A stretch of DNA of 64,000 bases from Flavobacteriaceae bacterium EG-1 (GTDB taxonomy: Bacteria; Bacteroidota; Bacteroidia; Flavobacteriales; Flavobacteriaceae), in NCBI RefSeq assembly GCF_009649685.1, contig NZ_WJPK01000002.1, positions 28,108-92,107 of the forward strand, read 5' to 3'. Position 1 is the first letter of the stretch, and every line of letters starts with the position of its first letter. Below the pieces are notes generated by a model that saw only the letters and a list, made by a program, of their open reading frames with translations, was not told the origin of the DNA and searched no databases. Positions 55,174 to 63,900 of the stretch are shown piece after piece. A program made the position numbers and the translations under genes.

Positions 55174-58100
55174 ATGATAAGAAAAGTAAAAAAAATTATT
55201 GGAGTATTATTTTTAGTCGCCTTTTTAAATATTGGCTGCAACGATAAAAAAGAAGGGGCTATTTCAATACAAAAAAATGACCACATTGTGCTTATTGGGA
55301 ATAACTTGGCATCTAGAATGATGAATTTCGGTCATTTTGAAACTGAAATGCATTTAAGATATCCAGACAGCACTTTGTTTATTCGTAATATGGCGGATCC
55401 TGGAAATACTCCTGGTTTTCGTCCTCATTCTTCACGAAAATCTCCTTGGGCCTTTCCTGGTGCAGAAAAATTTCATACCGAATTGGCTAATAAATCAGGA
55501 AGCATCGGATTCTTTCCAACTGAGGATGAGTGGCTAACCGATTTAAAAGCGGATGTTATTCTGGCATTTTTCGGATATAATGAATCTTTTGATGGAGAGG
55601 CTGGTCTAGAAAATTACAAAAATGAATTACAAGGTTTTATTAAGCATACTAAATCACAAAAATACAACGGGGAAAGTGCACCAAAATTAGCATTGGTATC
55701 ACCTATTGCTTTCGAAGACTTATCTTCAGAAATGGACTTGCCCAATGGTGAGAAAGAGAACAAAAATCTAAAACTATACACTGAAGCCATGCGCGAAATA
55801 GCAGCTCAAGAAAATGTTGTTTTCTTGGATGCTTTTACTCCTAGTAAAAATTGGTATAATATAGAACATGAAGCTATGACATCCGATGGTTTTCAATTGA
55901 ATGATTCGGGATATCAAAAATTCGCCAAGTTATTAGCCGATTCTTTTTTCGGTGAAAGAGAGGCAAATGAAAGTAACAAAAAAATAGTACATGAGGCTGT
56001 TGCCGAAAAAAATTGGTATTGGCACAATGTAATTAAACTCCCTAATGGAGTGCATGCATGGGGAAGAAGATATGACCCGTTCGGACCTGACAACTACCCA
56101 TTCGAAAAGGAAAAAATTCGTCAATTAACTAAAATTAGAGATACCGCAATTTGGGAGGCCAACCAAGGCAACATAATGGATTTAGTTGCAGCTGATGAAA
56201 ATACAAGAACACTCCCCCCTGTAAAATCTAATTATGATGAAGGCATGGGTGATGTAGAACAAGGATATGTAACTGGTGAGGCATCTTTAAATAAGTTTAC
56301 TGTTGCAAATGGATATAAGGTTGAATTGTTTGCTTCTGAAGAAGATTTTCCGGATTTAGCAAATCCAAATCAAATGGCATTTGACAATAAGGGCAGACTA
56401 TGGATTGGGGTTATGCCAACCTACCCTGCCTATAGACCAGGAGATAGTAAACCAAATGACAAATTAATAATCCTTGAAGATACCGATAATGATGGAAAAG
56501 CGGATAAACAAACTACCTTTGTTGACGACTTATATCTTACAATTGGTTTTGAATTTGCACCCGAAGGTGTTTATGTATCTCAAGGCACCAATCTTGTGTT
56601 GTTAAAAGATACTGACGGGGATGATAAAGCGGATGAACGGGAAATTATTTTAAGCGGTTTTGATGATCATGACACACATCATACTGCCGGAGCTTTTGTA
56701 GCTGACCCTTCAGGAGCTATCTATATGGGTGAAGGTGTTTTTTTACACACTAATATAGAGACAGCTTATGGGCCAGTTCGAGCAACCAACGGCGGCTTCT
56801 ATCGCTATAGTCCACAGCGCCATCATTTAGAAAGAACGGCGCAATTACCAATACCTAATCCATGGGGAATGGCTTTTGATGATTGGGGACAACCATTTTT
56901 TGCGGATACATCAGGACCGGATATGACTTGGATGACTCCGGGTAGCATCCTACCCAGATATGGACAGGCTTCCCCGAAACCAAAAAACTTAATTGAAGAT
57001 GCACATAGAGTCAGACCAACTTCTGGATTAGAATTTATTTCTAGTCGACATTTTCCGGATGAAGTTCAAGGTGATATCATTATTAATAATACAATTGGTT
57101 TTTTAGGAACAAAACAGCATACTATCGTCGATGATCCAAATAGTTCGGGTTATTTAAGTAAACATCGAATGGATTTAATAAGAAGTAGCGATACAAATTT
57201 TAGACCAGTTGATATGGAATTTGCTCCAGACGGTTCGTTATATGTAATCGATTGGCAAAACATTCTAGTAGGTCACATGCAACATAATGCACGCGACCCT
57301 TTACGCGATCATGTACATGGAAGAGTTTACAGAATTACCTATCCTTCAAGACCTCTTGTAGAACCTGCTAAGGTTGCAGGAGCTACTATTGATGAATTGT
57401 TAGACAATTTAAAACTTCCTGAATACAGAACAAGATACCGAACTAAGCGTGAATTAAGAGCTAGAGATTCATCAAAAGTTTTAACTAAAATCAAAGCATG
57501 GGTAGGTAACTTAGATAAAAACGATCCAAAATATGAACATCATCTTTTAGAAGCGCTGTGGGTAACATGGGGATTAGACGCTATAGACAAAGATTTACTA
57601 AAACAATTGTTAAATGCAAAAGATTTCAGAGCACGTACAGCAGCAGTAAAAGTTTTACGTTATGCTGGACATCAAATAAATAATCAGGCAGATTTATTGA
57701 TGACGGCAGCAACTGATAGTAATCCAAGAGTTCGACTTGAAGCTTTTGTAGCGGCATCTTGGTTAGACCAACAAGTTGGCTTACCTATTATAGAAGCTGC
57801 AGGAAAATTACCATTAGATAAATGGATGGAAAAACCTTACGAAGCAGCCATTGCTCATATAAATGATGTAAACGTTGGACAAGACCCTGATACGAAGGGT
57901 ACCAAAACAGATTTAAAAGGAGCTGAAAAAGATTTTTTTGTTAAGGGTGAAGAAATTTATAATCGTGAAGGATTTTGCATTACATGTCATCAAGCGGATG
58001 GTAAAGGTCTTAGCGCTTCACAATTTCCACCTTTAGCTAATTCAGATTGGGTTACCGGCAACGAAGATCGTTTAATAAAACTAACATTGCATGGTCTAAT

Positions 58101-58335
58101 GGGGCCATTTGAATTAAATGGCAAGGAATACCCAGGTCAAGTACCCATGACCCCATTTGGCGGAATGCTTAACGATACAGAAATAGCGTCGGTTTTGACC
58201 TTTGTACGAAATACTTTTGGAAATAAAGCTTCGGCAATTAGCGCTGAAAAAGTTAAAGAAGTACGTGAAGCTACAAAAGACAAAGAAGGTTTTTATACGC
58301 CAGAAGAATTATTAAAAACTCATCCTATGAAATAA
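55174..58335 (+). CDS. Large lipoprotein: SGNH-like, PVC-type dehydrogenase propeller, HEAT-like and cytochrome c domains
   Basis: This 1053-residue lipoprotein (LNIGC, Cys22) has four parts. An SGNH-hydrolase-like domain (about 35-270) has GNN (42-44) where active enzymes have GDS, so the serine is missing. A beta-propeller of the membrane-bound dehydrogenase kind found in PVC bacteria covers about 370-740 (NQMAFDNKGRLWIGV, DTDNDGKAD, DHDTHHTAGAF, FAPDGSLYVIDW). A HEAT-like helical region spans about 760-900. A cytochrome c domain has CITCH (935-939) and a distal Met in VPMTPFGG. It is exported and probably oxidises a sugar outside the cytoplasm, passing electrons through its haem. It ends the operon at a strong terminator. 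Confidence 0.87.
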   Translation: MIRKVKKIIGVLFLVAFLNIGCNDKKEGAISIQKNDHIVLIGNNLASRMMNFGHFETEMHLRYPDSTLFIRNMADPGNTPGFRPHSSRKSPWAFPGAEKFHTELANKSGSIGFFPTEDEWLTDLKADVILAFFGYNESFDGEAGLENYKNELQGFIKHTKSQKYNGESAPKLALVSPIAFEDLSSEMDLPNGEKENKNLKLYTEAMREIAAQENVVFLDAFTPSKNWYNIEHEAMTSDGFQLNDSGYQKFAKLLADSFFGEREANESNKKIVHEAVAEKNWYWHNVIKLPNGVHAWGRRYDPFGPDNYPFEKEKIRQLTKIRDTAIWEANQGNIMDLVAADENTRTLPPVKSNYDEGMGDVEQGYVTGEASLNKFTVANGYKVELFASEEDFPDLANPNQMAFDNKGRLWIGVMPTYPAYRPGDSKPNDKLIILEDTDNDGKADKQTTFVDDLYLTIGFEFAPEGVYVSQGTNLVLLKDTDGDDKADEREIILSGFDDHDTHHTAGAFVADPSGAIYMGEGVFLHTNIETAYGPVRATNGGFYRYSPQRHHLERTAQLPIPNPWGMAFDDWGQPFFADTSGPDMTWMTPGSILPRYGQASPKPKNLIEDAHRVRPTSGLEFISSRHFPDEVQGDIIINNTIGFLGTKQHTIVDDPNSSGYLSKHRMDLIRSSDTNFRPVDMEFAPDGSLYVIDWQNILVGHMQHNARDPLRDHVHGRVYRITYPSRPLVEPAKVAGATIDELLDNLKLPEYRTRYRTKRELRARDSSKVLTKIKAWVGNLDKNDPKYEHHLLEALWVTWGLDAIDKDLLKQLLNAKDFRARTAAVKVLRYAGHQINNQADLLMTAATDSNPRVRLEAFVAASWLDQQVGLPIIEAAGKLPLDKWMEKPYEAAIAHINDVNVGQDPDTKGTKTDLKGAEKDFFVKGEEIYNREGFCITCHQADGKGLSASQFPPLANSDWVTGNEDRLIKLTLHGLMGPFELNGKEYPGQVPMTPFGGMLNDTEIASVLTFVRNTFGNKASAISAEKVKEVREATKDKEGFYTPEELLKTHPMK

Positions 58336-58356
58336 TATCCTATTTTATAGCATACC

Positions 58357-58405
58357 ATAAAAGCGAAATAACAGTATAATTAACACTTACTTATTTCGCT
58401 TTTAT
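58357..58405. terminator. Bidirectional terminator between convergent genes
   Basis: ATAAAAGCGAAATAA (58357-58371) and its exact inverse TTATTTCGCTTTTAT (58391-58405) form a 15-bp perfect stem around a 19-nt loop. It separates the plus-strand cytochrome gene from the minus-strand symporter operon. Confidence 0.8.
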
Positions 58406-58518
58406 TATGTCAATAATTATAAAACTATTCAGTTTTTTAGTTTAAGTTTCATTCAGTTTTAGCATTCCTACATCCCTGTAGCGATTTCGACATGAACAAC
58501 GGTTTTAAATGAGATTTA

Positions 58519-59928
58519 CTAAACAGAATTCGTATCTACATTCTTCAAAACAATAGTTTCAATAACTGCTGCAAGAGCTAGAAAAATAAATAATATTAAT
58601 TCTATTTGTAAAAATCCAACCTTGCTAGGCAGTACTCCTAATTTAGCCATAATAAAAACAAGTAAAGCTAACAAAGTAGCAACTGGCATAAGTTTACTAA
58701 GTTTTTTTCCACTTAATATACCCACTAAAATCATAGGTGCCATCATTGCTGTACCTGTAAAACTTGTTCTTGCTAATAAAACTAAATGTTCTGTACTCAC
58801 TATAGAAAATATAAGTGCAAGAATCCCGAAAATAAATATAAATACTCTAGTTAAGGAAACAGCTTTTTTATCATCAATAGACAGTAACGAGCGCAACTCG
58901 GAACCCAATGCAAAAATTTGAGAATCCGATGTTGATATTGCAGCTGCAATTAAACCAACCAATCCAAGTGCAGCTACACTAGATGCTTGATCATGTAGCA
59001 AAACATGACCAATAAAATCTTGTGTAGAAGAATCAGGATATAAAACTGCACCATACATACCCATAAACAAAGTTGGTAAAATAATTAGAATTGCTACTAC
59101 CCCCAACCCTATGGCCATTTTTCGTAAGGCCGAACTGCTTCTCATTATTACTACACGAGTTGAGATCTGGGGTTGTGTAAAAGGCAAGCAAATAATAGCA
59201 ATAGCAGAAATTAATAAGAATTGTGGCGTAAATAGACCCTTCGGCCCTGGAACAGACAATAGTTCTTCATTGATAGTTTCTACCTTTTTAAACATAGACT
59301 CAATACTACCAAAATGTTCAATACAATTATAACCCACAATCCATATCATTATAAATAATAATATTCCTTGCAAAGTATCATTATACATAATAGCTCTTAA
59401 ACCTCCTGTTTCACTATACAATATCATTATAGCTACAATCATAACACTCCATCCCCATACCGGAATAGCATCTGGAAAAGCAGCATTTAAAAAAATTGAA
59501 ATTCCGCTTATTTGAACAGCTATATACGGAATTAAAAAAACTACTGCTCCTCCAAATGCAACATAACCTGCCAATTTGGTTTTATACGTAGTTGCCATTA
59601 AACCTGACATTCCCTTAAATTCTAACTTTCGAGCCTTTCTGCGCAATAACTCACCAATACGAATCAACCCATAAACCATCATGGCATCAGATACCGCTAA
59701 AAATATCCAAGCACCAATTCCATGAGATCTAAAAAAATCAGGCATTCCTATAACAGTAAATGCACTGAATAGCGTTGCCGCAGTAGTAAATAGTCCAATT
59801 ACAAAACCAACATTACCACCCCCTAAAAGATAATTTGAAGTTGTTTTTTCCTTTACACGTGTTATCCTAACAAGAAATATCAAGATAGCAAGATAAACGG
59901 CACCAGCAATAACGAATTTAGTCAGCAT
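58519..59928 (-). CDS. Sodium:solute symporter (SSS family)
   Basis: This 469-residue protein has about 13 transmembrane helices of the LeuT-like SSS fold. Family-like segments are TSNYLLGGGNVGF, GLFTTAATLFSAFTVIG, YSETGGLRAIMYNDTLQG and AAISTSDSQIFALGSELRS. It imports a solute with Na+. It is the last gene of the 63741-58519 operon and its start overlaps the stop of the small membrane protein by 11 bp. The solute may be the sugar released by the GH88-like enzyme, or its precursor. Confidence 0.9.
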   Translation of the reverse strand: MLTKFVIAGAVYLAILIFLVRITRVKEKTTSNYLLGGGNVGFVIGLFTTAATLFSAFTVIGMPDFFRSHGIGAWIFLAVSDAMMVYGLIRIGELLRRKARKLEFKGMSGLMATTYKTKLAGYVAFGGAVVFLIPYIAVQISGISIFLNAAFPDAIPVWGWSVMIVAIMILYSETGGLRAIMYNDTLQGILLFIMIWIVGYNCIEHFGSIESMFKKVETINEELLSVPGPKGLFTPQFLLISAIAIICLPFTQPQISTRVVIMRSSSALRKMAIGLGVVAILIILPTLFMGMYGAVLYPDSSTQDFIGHVLLHDQASSVAALGLVGLIAAAISTSDSQIFALGSELRSLLSIDDKKAVSLTRVFIFIFGILALIFSIVSTEHLVLLARTSFTGTAMMAPMILVGILSGKKLSKLMPVATLLALLVFIMAKLGVLPSKVGFLQIELILFIFLALAAVIETIVLKNVDTNSV

Positions 59929-60139
59929 GTTCTTTTTCTTTATTTACTAATGAAACTAAAAAAGCCAGTACTACAAATAATACACTTACTAAAAAACCCA
60001 TAAACATAGTATAAGAAACTCCCATAATATAGGGTTCAACCTTACCACTAGGCATAACATACGGACTAAAAGTTGCAGCAAATAAAAGTATTGCTAGCAC
60101 ATCAATAACAGCTAATAATTTATTACGTTTTGTTTTCAT
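59918..60139 (-). CDS. Small two-helix membrane protein, likely symporter partner
   Basis: Two starts are possible: ATG at 60175 (85 residues, overlapping the SDR by 29 bp) or ATG at 60139 (73 residues, 7 bp after the SDR stop). The second removes a hydrophilic extension and is preferred. The product has two hydrophobic helices (VIDVLAILLFAATFSPYV and MFMGFLVSVLFVVLAFLVSL) and a charged tail. Small two-helix proteins often precede sodium:solute symporters and help them assemble or function. Its stop overlaps the symporter start by 11 bp. Confidence 0.72.
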   Translation of the reverse strand: MKTKRNKLLAVIDVLAILLFAATFSPYVMPSGKVEPYIMGVSYTMFMGFLVSVLFVVLAFLVSLVNKEKEHAD

Positions 60140-60146
60140 ATAATTC

Positions 60147-60917
60147 TTAAAATCTTGGTATTGATAGTCCTCCATCTATATTAAGCACTTGACCAGTTGC
60201 ATACGGTATTTGACCTTTTACTAATGCAGAAACGGCAATTGCTACATCTTTTGGCATTCCCATTCTTTGCTCGACTGTAAGTCCTTCGGTAACTAATTTT
60301 TCATATTTCTTTTGAACTCCAGCTGTCATATCAGTTTCAATTACCCCAGGCCTTAATTCATATACTGGAATATTATATTGACCTAATCGCGTAGCAAATA
60401 ATTGTGTCATCATACTCATTCCTGACTTAGAAATACAATATTCTCCTCTTTCGATAGAAACCATAGTTGCACTAACAGAAGACATATTTATAATTTGCGC
60501 CTGAAAATTTACATCTACAGCTTTACTATTAACCATATGATTAGCAACTTTCTGAGTCATAAAGAATGAACCCTTTAAATTAATTCCCATTACACGATCG
60601 TAACTTTCTTCACTAGTTTTTAAGAGATCTATTCTTTCTTTCGGTCCTACTCCTGCATTATTAACTAGCACATTAATACAGCCATATTCTTGTAAAACTT
60701 TAGAGATTATCGCTTCGCGATCTTTTGCAATAGCGACATTCCCTTGACAATAAATTACGTTACCACCGAAACTTTTTAGTTGATTTAGTACGGTTTCCAC
60801 ATGTATTTCATCTCGTACACCATTAATAGCTACATTATAACCCTCCTTTGCTAATTCATAAGCTATGCCAAAACCTATGCCTCTTGAGCCTCCAGTTATT
60901 AAGACATTTTTTTTCAT
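60147..60917 (-). CDS. SDR-family oxidoreductase
   Basis: This 256-residue classical SDR has the nucleotide motif TGGSRGIGFGIA, NNAGVG and the catalytic Ser in NMSSVSA with Tyr/Lys in YCISK. The C-terminal end includes YATGQVLNIDGGLSIPRF. It is cytoplasmic and reduces or oxidises a sugar-type substrate. Its start overlaps the flavoprotein's stop by 4 bp, so the two are translationally coupled and probably act in sequence. FabG-like function is unlikely given the neighbours. Confidence 0.88.
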   Translation of the reverse strand: MKKNVLITGGSRGIGFGIAYELAKEGYNVAINGVRDEIHVETVLNQLKSFGGNVIYCQGNVAIAKDREAIISKVLQEYGCINVLVNNAGVGPKERIDLLKTSEESYDRVMGINLKGSFFMTQKVANHMVNSKAVDVNFQAQIINMSSVSATMVSIERGEYCISKSGMSMMTQLFATRLGQYNIPVYELRPGVIETDMTAGVQKKYEKLVTEGLTVEQRMGMPKDVAIAVSALVKGQIPYATGQVLNIDGGLSIPRF

Positions 60918-62356
60918 AATCGAGCTTCCTTCTTGTAAGTTTTCACAGTTTTAGCCTCGGGCATTTTTTTATAATATGCATCCAATGGAAAACAACCAGA
61001 CAACAATCCAATTCTAGGCCCTGTAGTACAATCTGAAAAAGTTCTACATATTTTACCTCGTTCTAAAGTTTTTCCATTTAAAACATCCTCTGGTAAATTT
61101 GGATAACTCAACACCATTCTTCCTAAGCCAACAAAATCTGCCATATCATTATCAATTACAGCCTCTCCAACATTTGGCAGCCATTCTTGTAAATACGAAT
61201 AACCGGAACCAACAAAAGCTATATTCGGAAATTTACTTTTTAAACTTGCAGTTACTTTTAAATGTCTAGAAACACCAACCAATGGATCCTCTGGTGGCAA
61301 ATAACCATCTGATGGCGGAAAAATCGCTGGCCGTGTTAGATGAGGATTATAATAAGGACTACCGGCTGTAATACAAACTAATTCAATACCCATAGCTTCA
61401 AAATGTTCTAGTAATTCATAAACTTCTGTAAGATCTATTCCAACTCCAGTTTCATCTCCACCGAACGACTCAGAATAAGGTCCAGATATTTTTGAAGGAA
61501 TACCAATGTTAGATTCATCCTTTTTAAATGGAACAAAATCAAAAGCACTTAAGCGGACTCCTACCGCAATACCACTGGTTTCTTGAATCCCTTTAACAAT
61601 TGAACGCAAAAAACGTAACCTATTTTCCAAAGAACCACCATATTTTCCTTCGCGATTAGTAGAGCTTAAAAACTCGTGCCCCAAATATCCATGGCAATGC
61701 TTAATATCAACAAAATCAAACCCTGCTTCTTTTGCAAGACTAGCAGCTTTTATAAAATCACTAACTAATTCGTCAATTTCTTCATCTGTCATCGGCCGAT
61801 GAGTGTCTGGCAAATTAAATTTAGCATCCAAGACTGAATGCTTATAGAGGGTTTTAGGTTCACGTTCTCCCTTTTTATTTGGTATGGAAAAACGTCCAGA
61901 ATGTGTTAACTGTAAACCAATCAACAAATCTGAAGCAGACCCAAATCTTTCTTTATGATCTGCTACTAACTGTTCATAAAGGTTTTTAAATACTGGCAAG
62001 TGCTCTTCTTTCATCAATAATTGATTGGGGTTAGCTCGTCCATCATGTCGCACTGCCACAGCTTCACAACCCCACAATAATTTAGCACCACTAATTGCAA
62101 AATGATGCCATCTTCTTTTTGTATGTTCACTAGGTCGACCATCAATAGTTCCATCCCAACCTTCCATTGGAAGAATACAAAATCTATTTCCAATAATCTT
62201 CCCTGATTTTAAAGTGTAAGATTGACCTAAACTTGAAGCTCCTACTTCACTTAGTTTATTTTTAAAAGGTATTTCTATTCCAATTTCCGAAAGGTGGTTT
62301 AAAAAATCGTCTGTGGTCTTTAATTGAGCTACTCTTGTTATTTTTTTACTGGCCAT
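60914..62356 (-). CDS. Old-Yellow-Enzyme-type NADH:flavin oxidoreductase
   Basis: This 480-residue TIM-barrel flavoprotein has the OYE signatures QLTHSGR, then HGYLGHEFLSSTNREGKYGG and SLENRLRF. It is longer than simple OYEs (about 360 residues) and lacks the full C-terminal half of 2,4-dienoyl-CoA reductases. It has a three-cysteine C-terminal segment (ICRTFSDC, then SGC) where those enzymes bind an iron-sulfur cluster. OYEs reduce C=C bonds next to a carbonyl. Between a GH88-like hydrolase and an SDR, it may reduce an unsaturated or keto sugar intermediate, by inference. Its start shares a base with the hydrolase stop. Confidence 0.87.
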   Translation of the reverse strand: MASKKITRVAQLKTTDDFLNHLSEIGIEIPFKNKLSEVGASSLGQSYTLKSGKIIGNRFCILPMEGWDGTIDGRPSEHTKRRWHHFAISGAKLLWGCEAVAVRHDGRANPNQLLMKEEHLPVFKNLYEQLVADHKERFGSASDLLIGLQLTHSGRFSIPNKKGEREPKTLYKHSVLDAKFNLPDTHRPMTDEEIDELVSDFIKAASLAKEAGFDFVDIKHCHGYLGHEFLSSTNREGKYGGSLENRLRFLRSIVKGIQETSGIAVGVRLSAFDFVPFKKDESNIGIPSKISGPYSESFGGDETGVGIDLTEVYELLEHFEAMGIELVCITAGSPYYNPHLTRPAIFPPSDGYLPPEDPLVGVSRHLKVTASLKSKFPNIAFVGSGYSYLQEWLPNVGEAVIDNDMADFVGLGRMVLSYPNLPEDVLNGKTLERGKICRTFSDCTTGPRIGLLSGCFPLDAYYKKMPEAKTVKTYKKEARL

Positions 62357-63741
62357 TATTTAGTTCTGATGTCTTTAAAAAATGTATAATACGAATCACC
62401 TGTAATTACTTCATTTAAATAGTGCGCTAATTCTCGAGCATGATAATCACCCCACATACAGGCTTCACCATAAGGAATTTTACTATCATTAGGTTTATGA
62501 TCCCACCCATTCGGTTGATGGTATATACTATGCAATATCAATCCTTGATGATTTAGATCGCTACTTAAATAGGGCTTATCAAATAAAGTATTTGCTATAG
62601 TAAGTCCAGCTGACCAATATTTATTTGCTTCAGTTGATTTTTCATTTTTTAGATAATTTCCTAGTCGCAATAATCCTTGCGCCCCTATAGCAGCTGCAGA
62701 ACTATCTATTGGCTCATATTCATTAAAAGGATTAGAATCTACTTTTTTCCAATTAGGGAAATTAGATAAACCAGGTGCTCCTGTATCCCAATATGGAATG
62801 CCATCAAGAGAAGTGTTTTCTATATAAAAATCACAAGTTGCCTTTGCTGCTTTTAAAAAAACTTCTTCCAGATACTTCTTACCTCCAAGCTCCTTAAATT
62901 CTGGTAATTCTTCTTGACTTTGTATAAACTCTAATTGTTCTGTAAACCCAAGCATAGCCCAACTTAATCCACGAGTCCATGTTGAAAAACCACTATATCC
63001 CTGTTGTGTTGAGGCAGACCTAAAGTTACCATCATTTACATTAAAGATTGCTTCATGGGCCGTCCTCCCCCAATTATCATAAATATCACGTCCTTCTCCA
63101 TAATAAACAGAATATTTAGCGGTAGCTAATGCATGTTGATATGCTCTTTTTAAAAGATTGATTTTAATATCATTTTCACCTGAAGAGTAATGTCCCAACA
63201 AATGTCCTGCTACCATTACTCTAATTGTTCGTATGGTATCTACAAATAATGAATGTGGGCCATTAAAAGAATAAAGATATCCACCATCTGGTAATTTTGT
63301 CCAACGTTGTGCCTGTACCGAAGCAGAAAGTTTTAGAGCTAAAACACTATAATCTCTTAATCCAGAATCATTTGAAACCTTACCTTCATTTATCAGTCTT
63401 AGTAGGTTGCCATATGTACTTAGGTTATTAAATCCATGATCATGTACTCCAAAATGACTTACATGCGATGTCATTTTGGACTTTATATTCTCTATTGCCA
63501 GTTTTAAAAAATAATCATCTCCTGTTGCATTAAATTGTAATAACTCTGATCCAAACTGAAAACCTTGAGTCCAATCGGTCCAACTTCTTGGTTCATATTT
63601 TCCATTTACTGTAACAACAGGTGAACCAACTGCACCTTTTAAAGAAGATGTCATGTTTTGTAATTTGACACCTGAATATGACCATAAATTTTCAAGCTTT
63701 TTAGCTAAATCTATGGGTTTAATCTCTGTATTTATTTTCAT
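62356..63741 (-). CDS. GH88-like unsaturated glucuronyl hydrolase
   Basis: This 461-residue (alpha/alpha)6-barrel protein has family-88-like motifs: VHDHGF with the probable catalytic Asp101, FVDTIRT with Asp168, QGYSGFSTWTRGLSWAMLGF and DSSAAAIGAQGLLRLGNYL. GH88 enzymes hydrate the C4=C5 bond of unsaturated uronosyl residues left by polysaccharide lyases and so release them. It has no signal peptide and is cytoplasmic. It is the first gene of a tight five-gene minus-strand operon, about 160 bp from the rRNA terminator. GH105-like activity is the main alternative. Confidence 0.82.
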   Translation of the reverse strand: MKINTEIKPIDLAKKLENLWSYSGVKLQNMTSSLKGAVGSPVVTVNGKYEPRSWTDWTQGFQFGSELLQFNATGDDYFLKLAIENIKSKMTSHVSHFGVHDHGFNNLSTYGNLLRLINEGKVSNDSGLRDYSVLALKLSASVQAQRWTKLPDGGYLYSFNGPHSLFVDTIRTIRVMVAGHLLGHYSSGENDIKINLLKRAYQHALATAKYSVYYGEGRDIYDNWGRTAHEAIFNVNDGNFRSASTQQGYSGFSTWTRGLSWAMLGFTEQLEFIQSQEELPEFKELGGKKYLEEVFLKAAKATCDFYIENTSLDGIPYWDTGAPGLSNFPNWKKVDSNPFNEYEPIDSSAAAIGAQGLLRLGNYLKNEKSTEANKYWSAGLTIANTLFDKPYLSSDLNHQGLILHSIYHQPNGWDHKPNDSKIPYGEACMWGDYHARELAHYLNEVITGDSYYTFFKDIRTK

Positions 63742-63856
63742 TTAGGATTTTAAATTAATGGAATAAAATAGTTCTATTGAAGATAACTATACTATCAGTC
63801 TAAATATATGAAAATACAGAAGATTATAAAAAATAAGATTGTTATAAATCTTAGAT

Positions 63857-63892
63857 AAAAAAAAGACCCCTCCACAAAAGTGAAGGGGTCTT
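63857..63892 (-). terminator. Intrinsic terminator of the rRNA operon
   Basis: AAGACCCCT...CCAC and GTGA...AGGGGTCTT form a strong stem around AAAA. On the minus strand a run of eight T follows (63864-63857). It lies just after the 5S rRNA 3' end. Confidence 0.9.
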
Positions 63893-63900
63893 CAAGAAAG

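Noticed and set aside
58406..58518. Short direct repeat ATTCAGTTTT in the intergenic DNA
   Set aside because: Only ten AT-rich bases are shared; this is expected by chance and no array structure exists.
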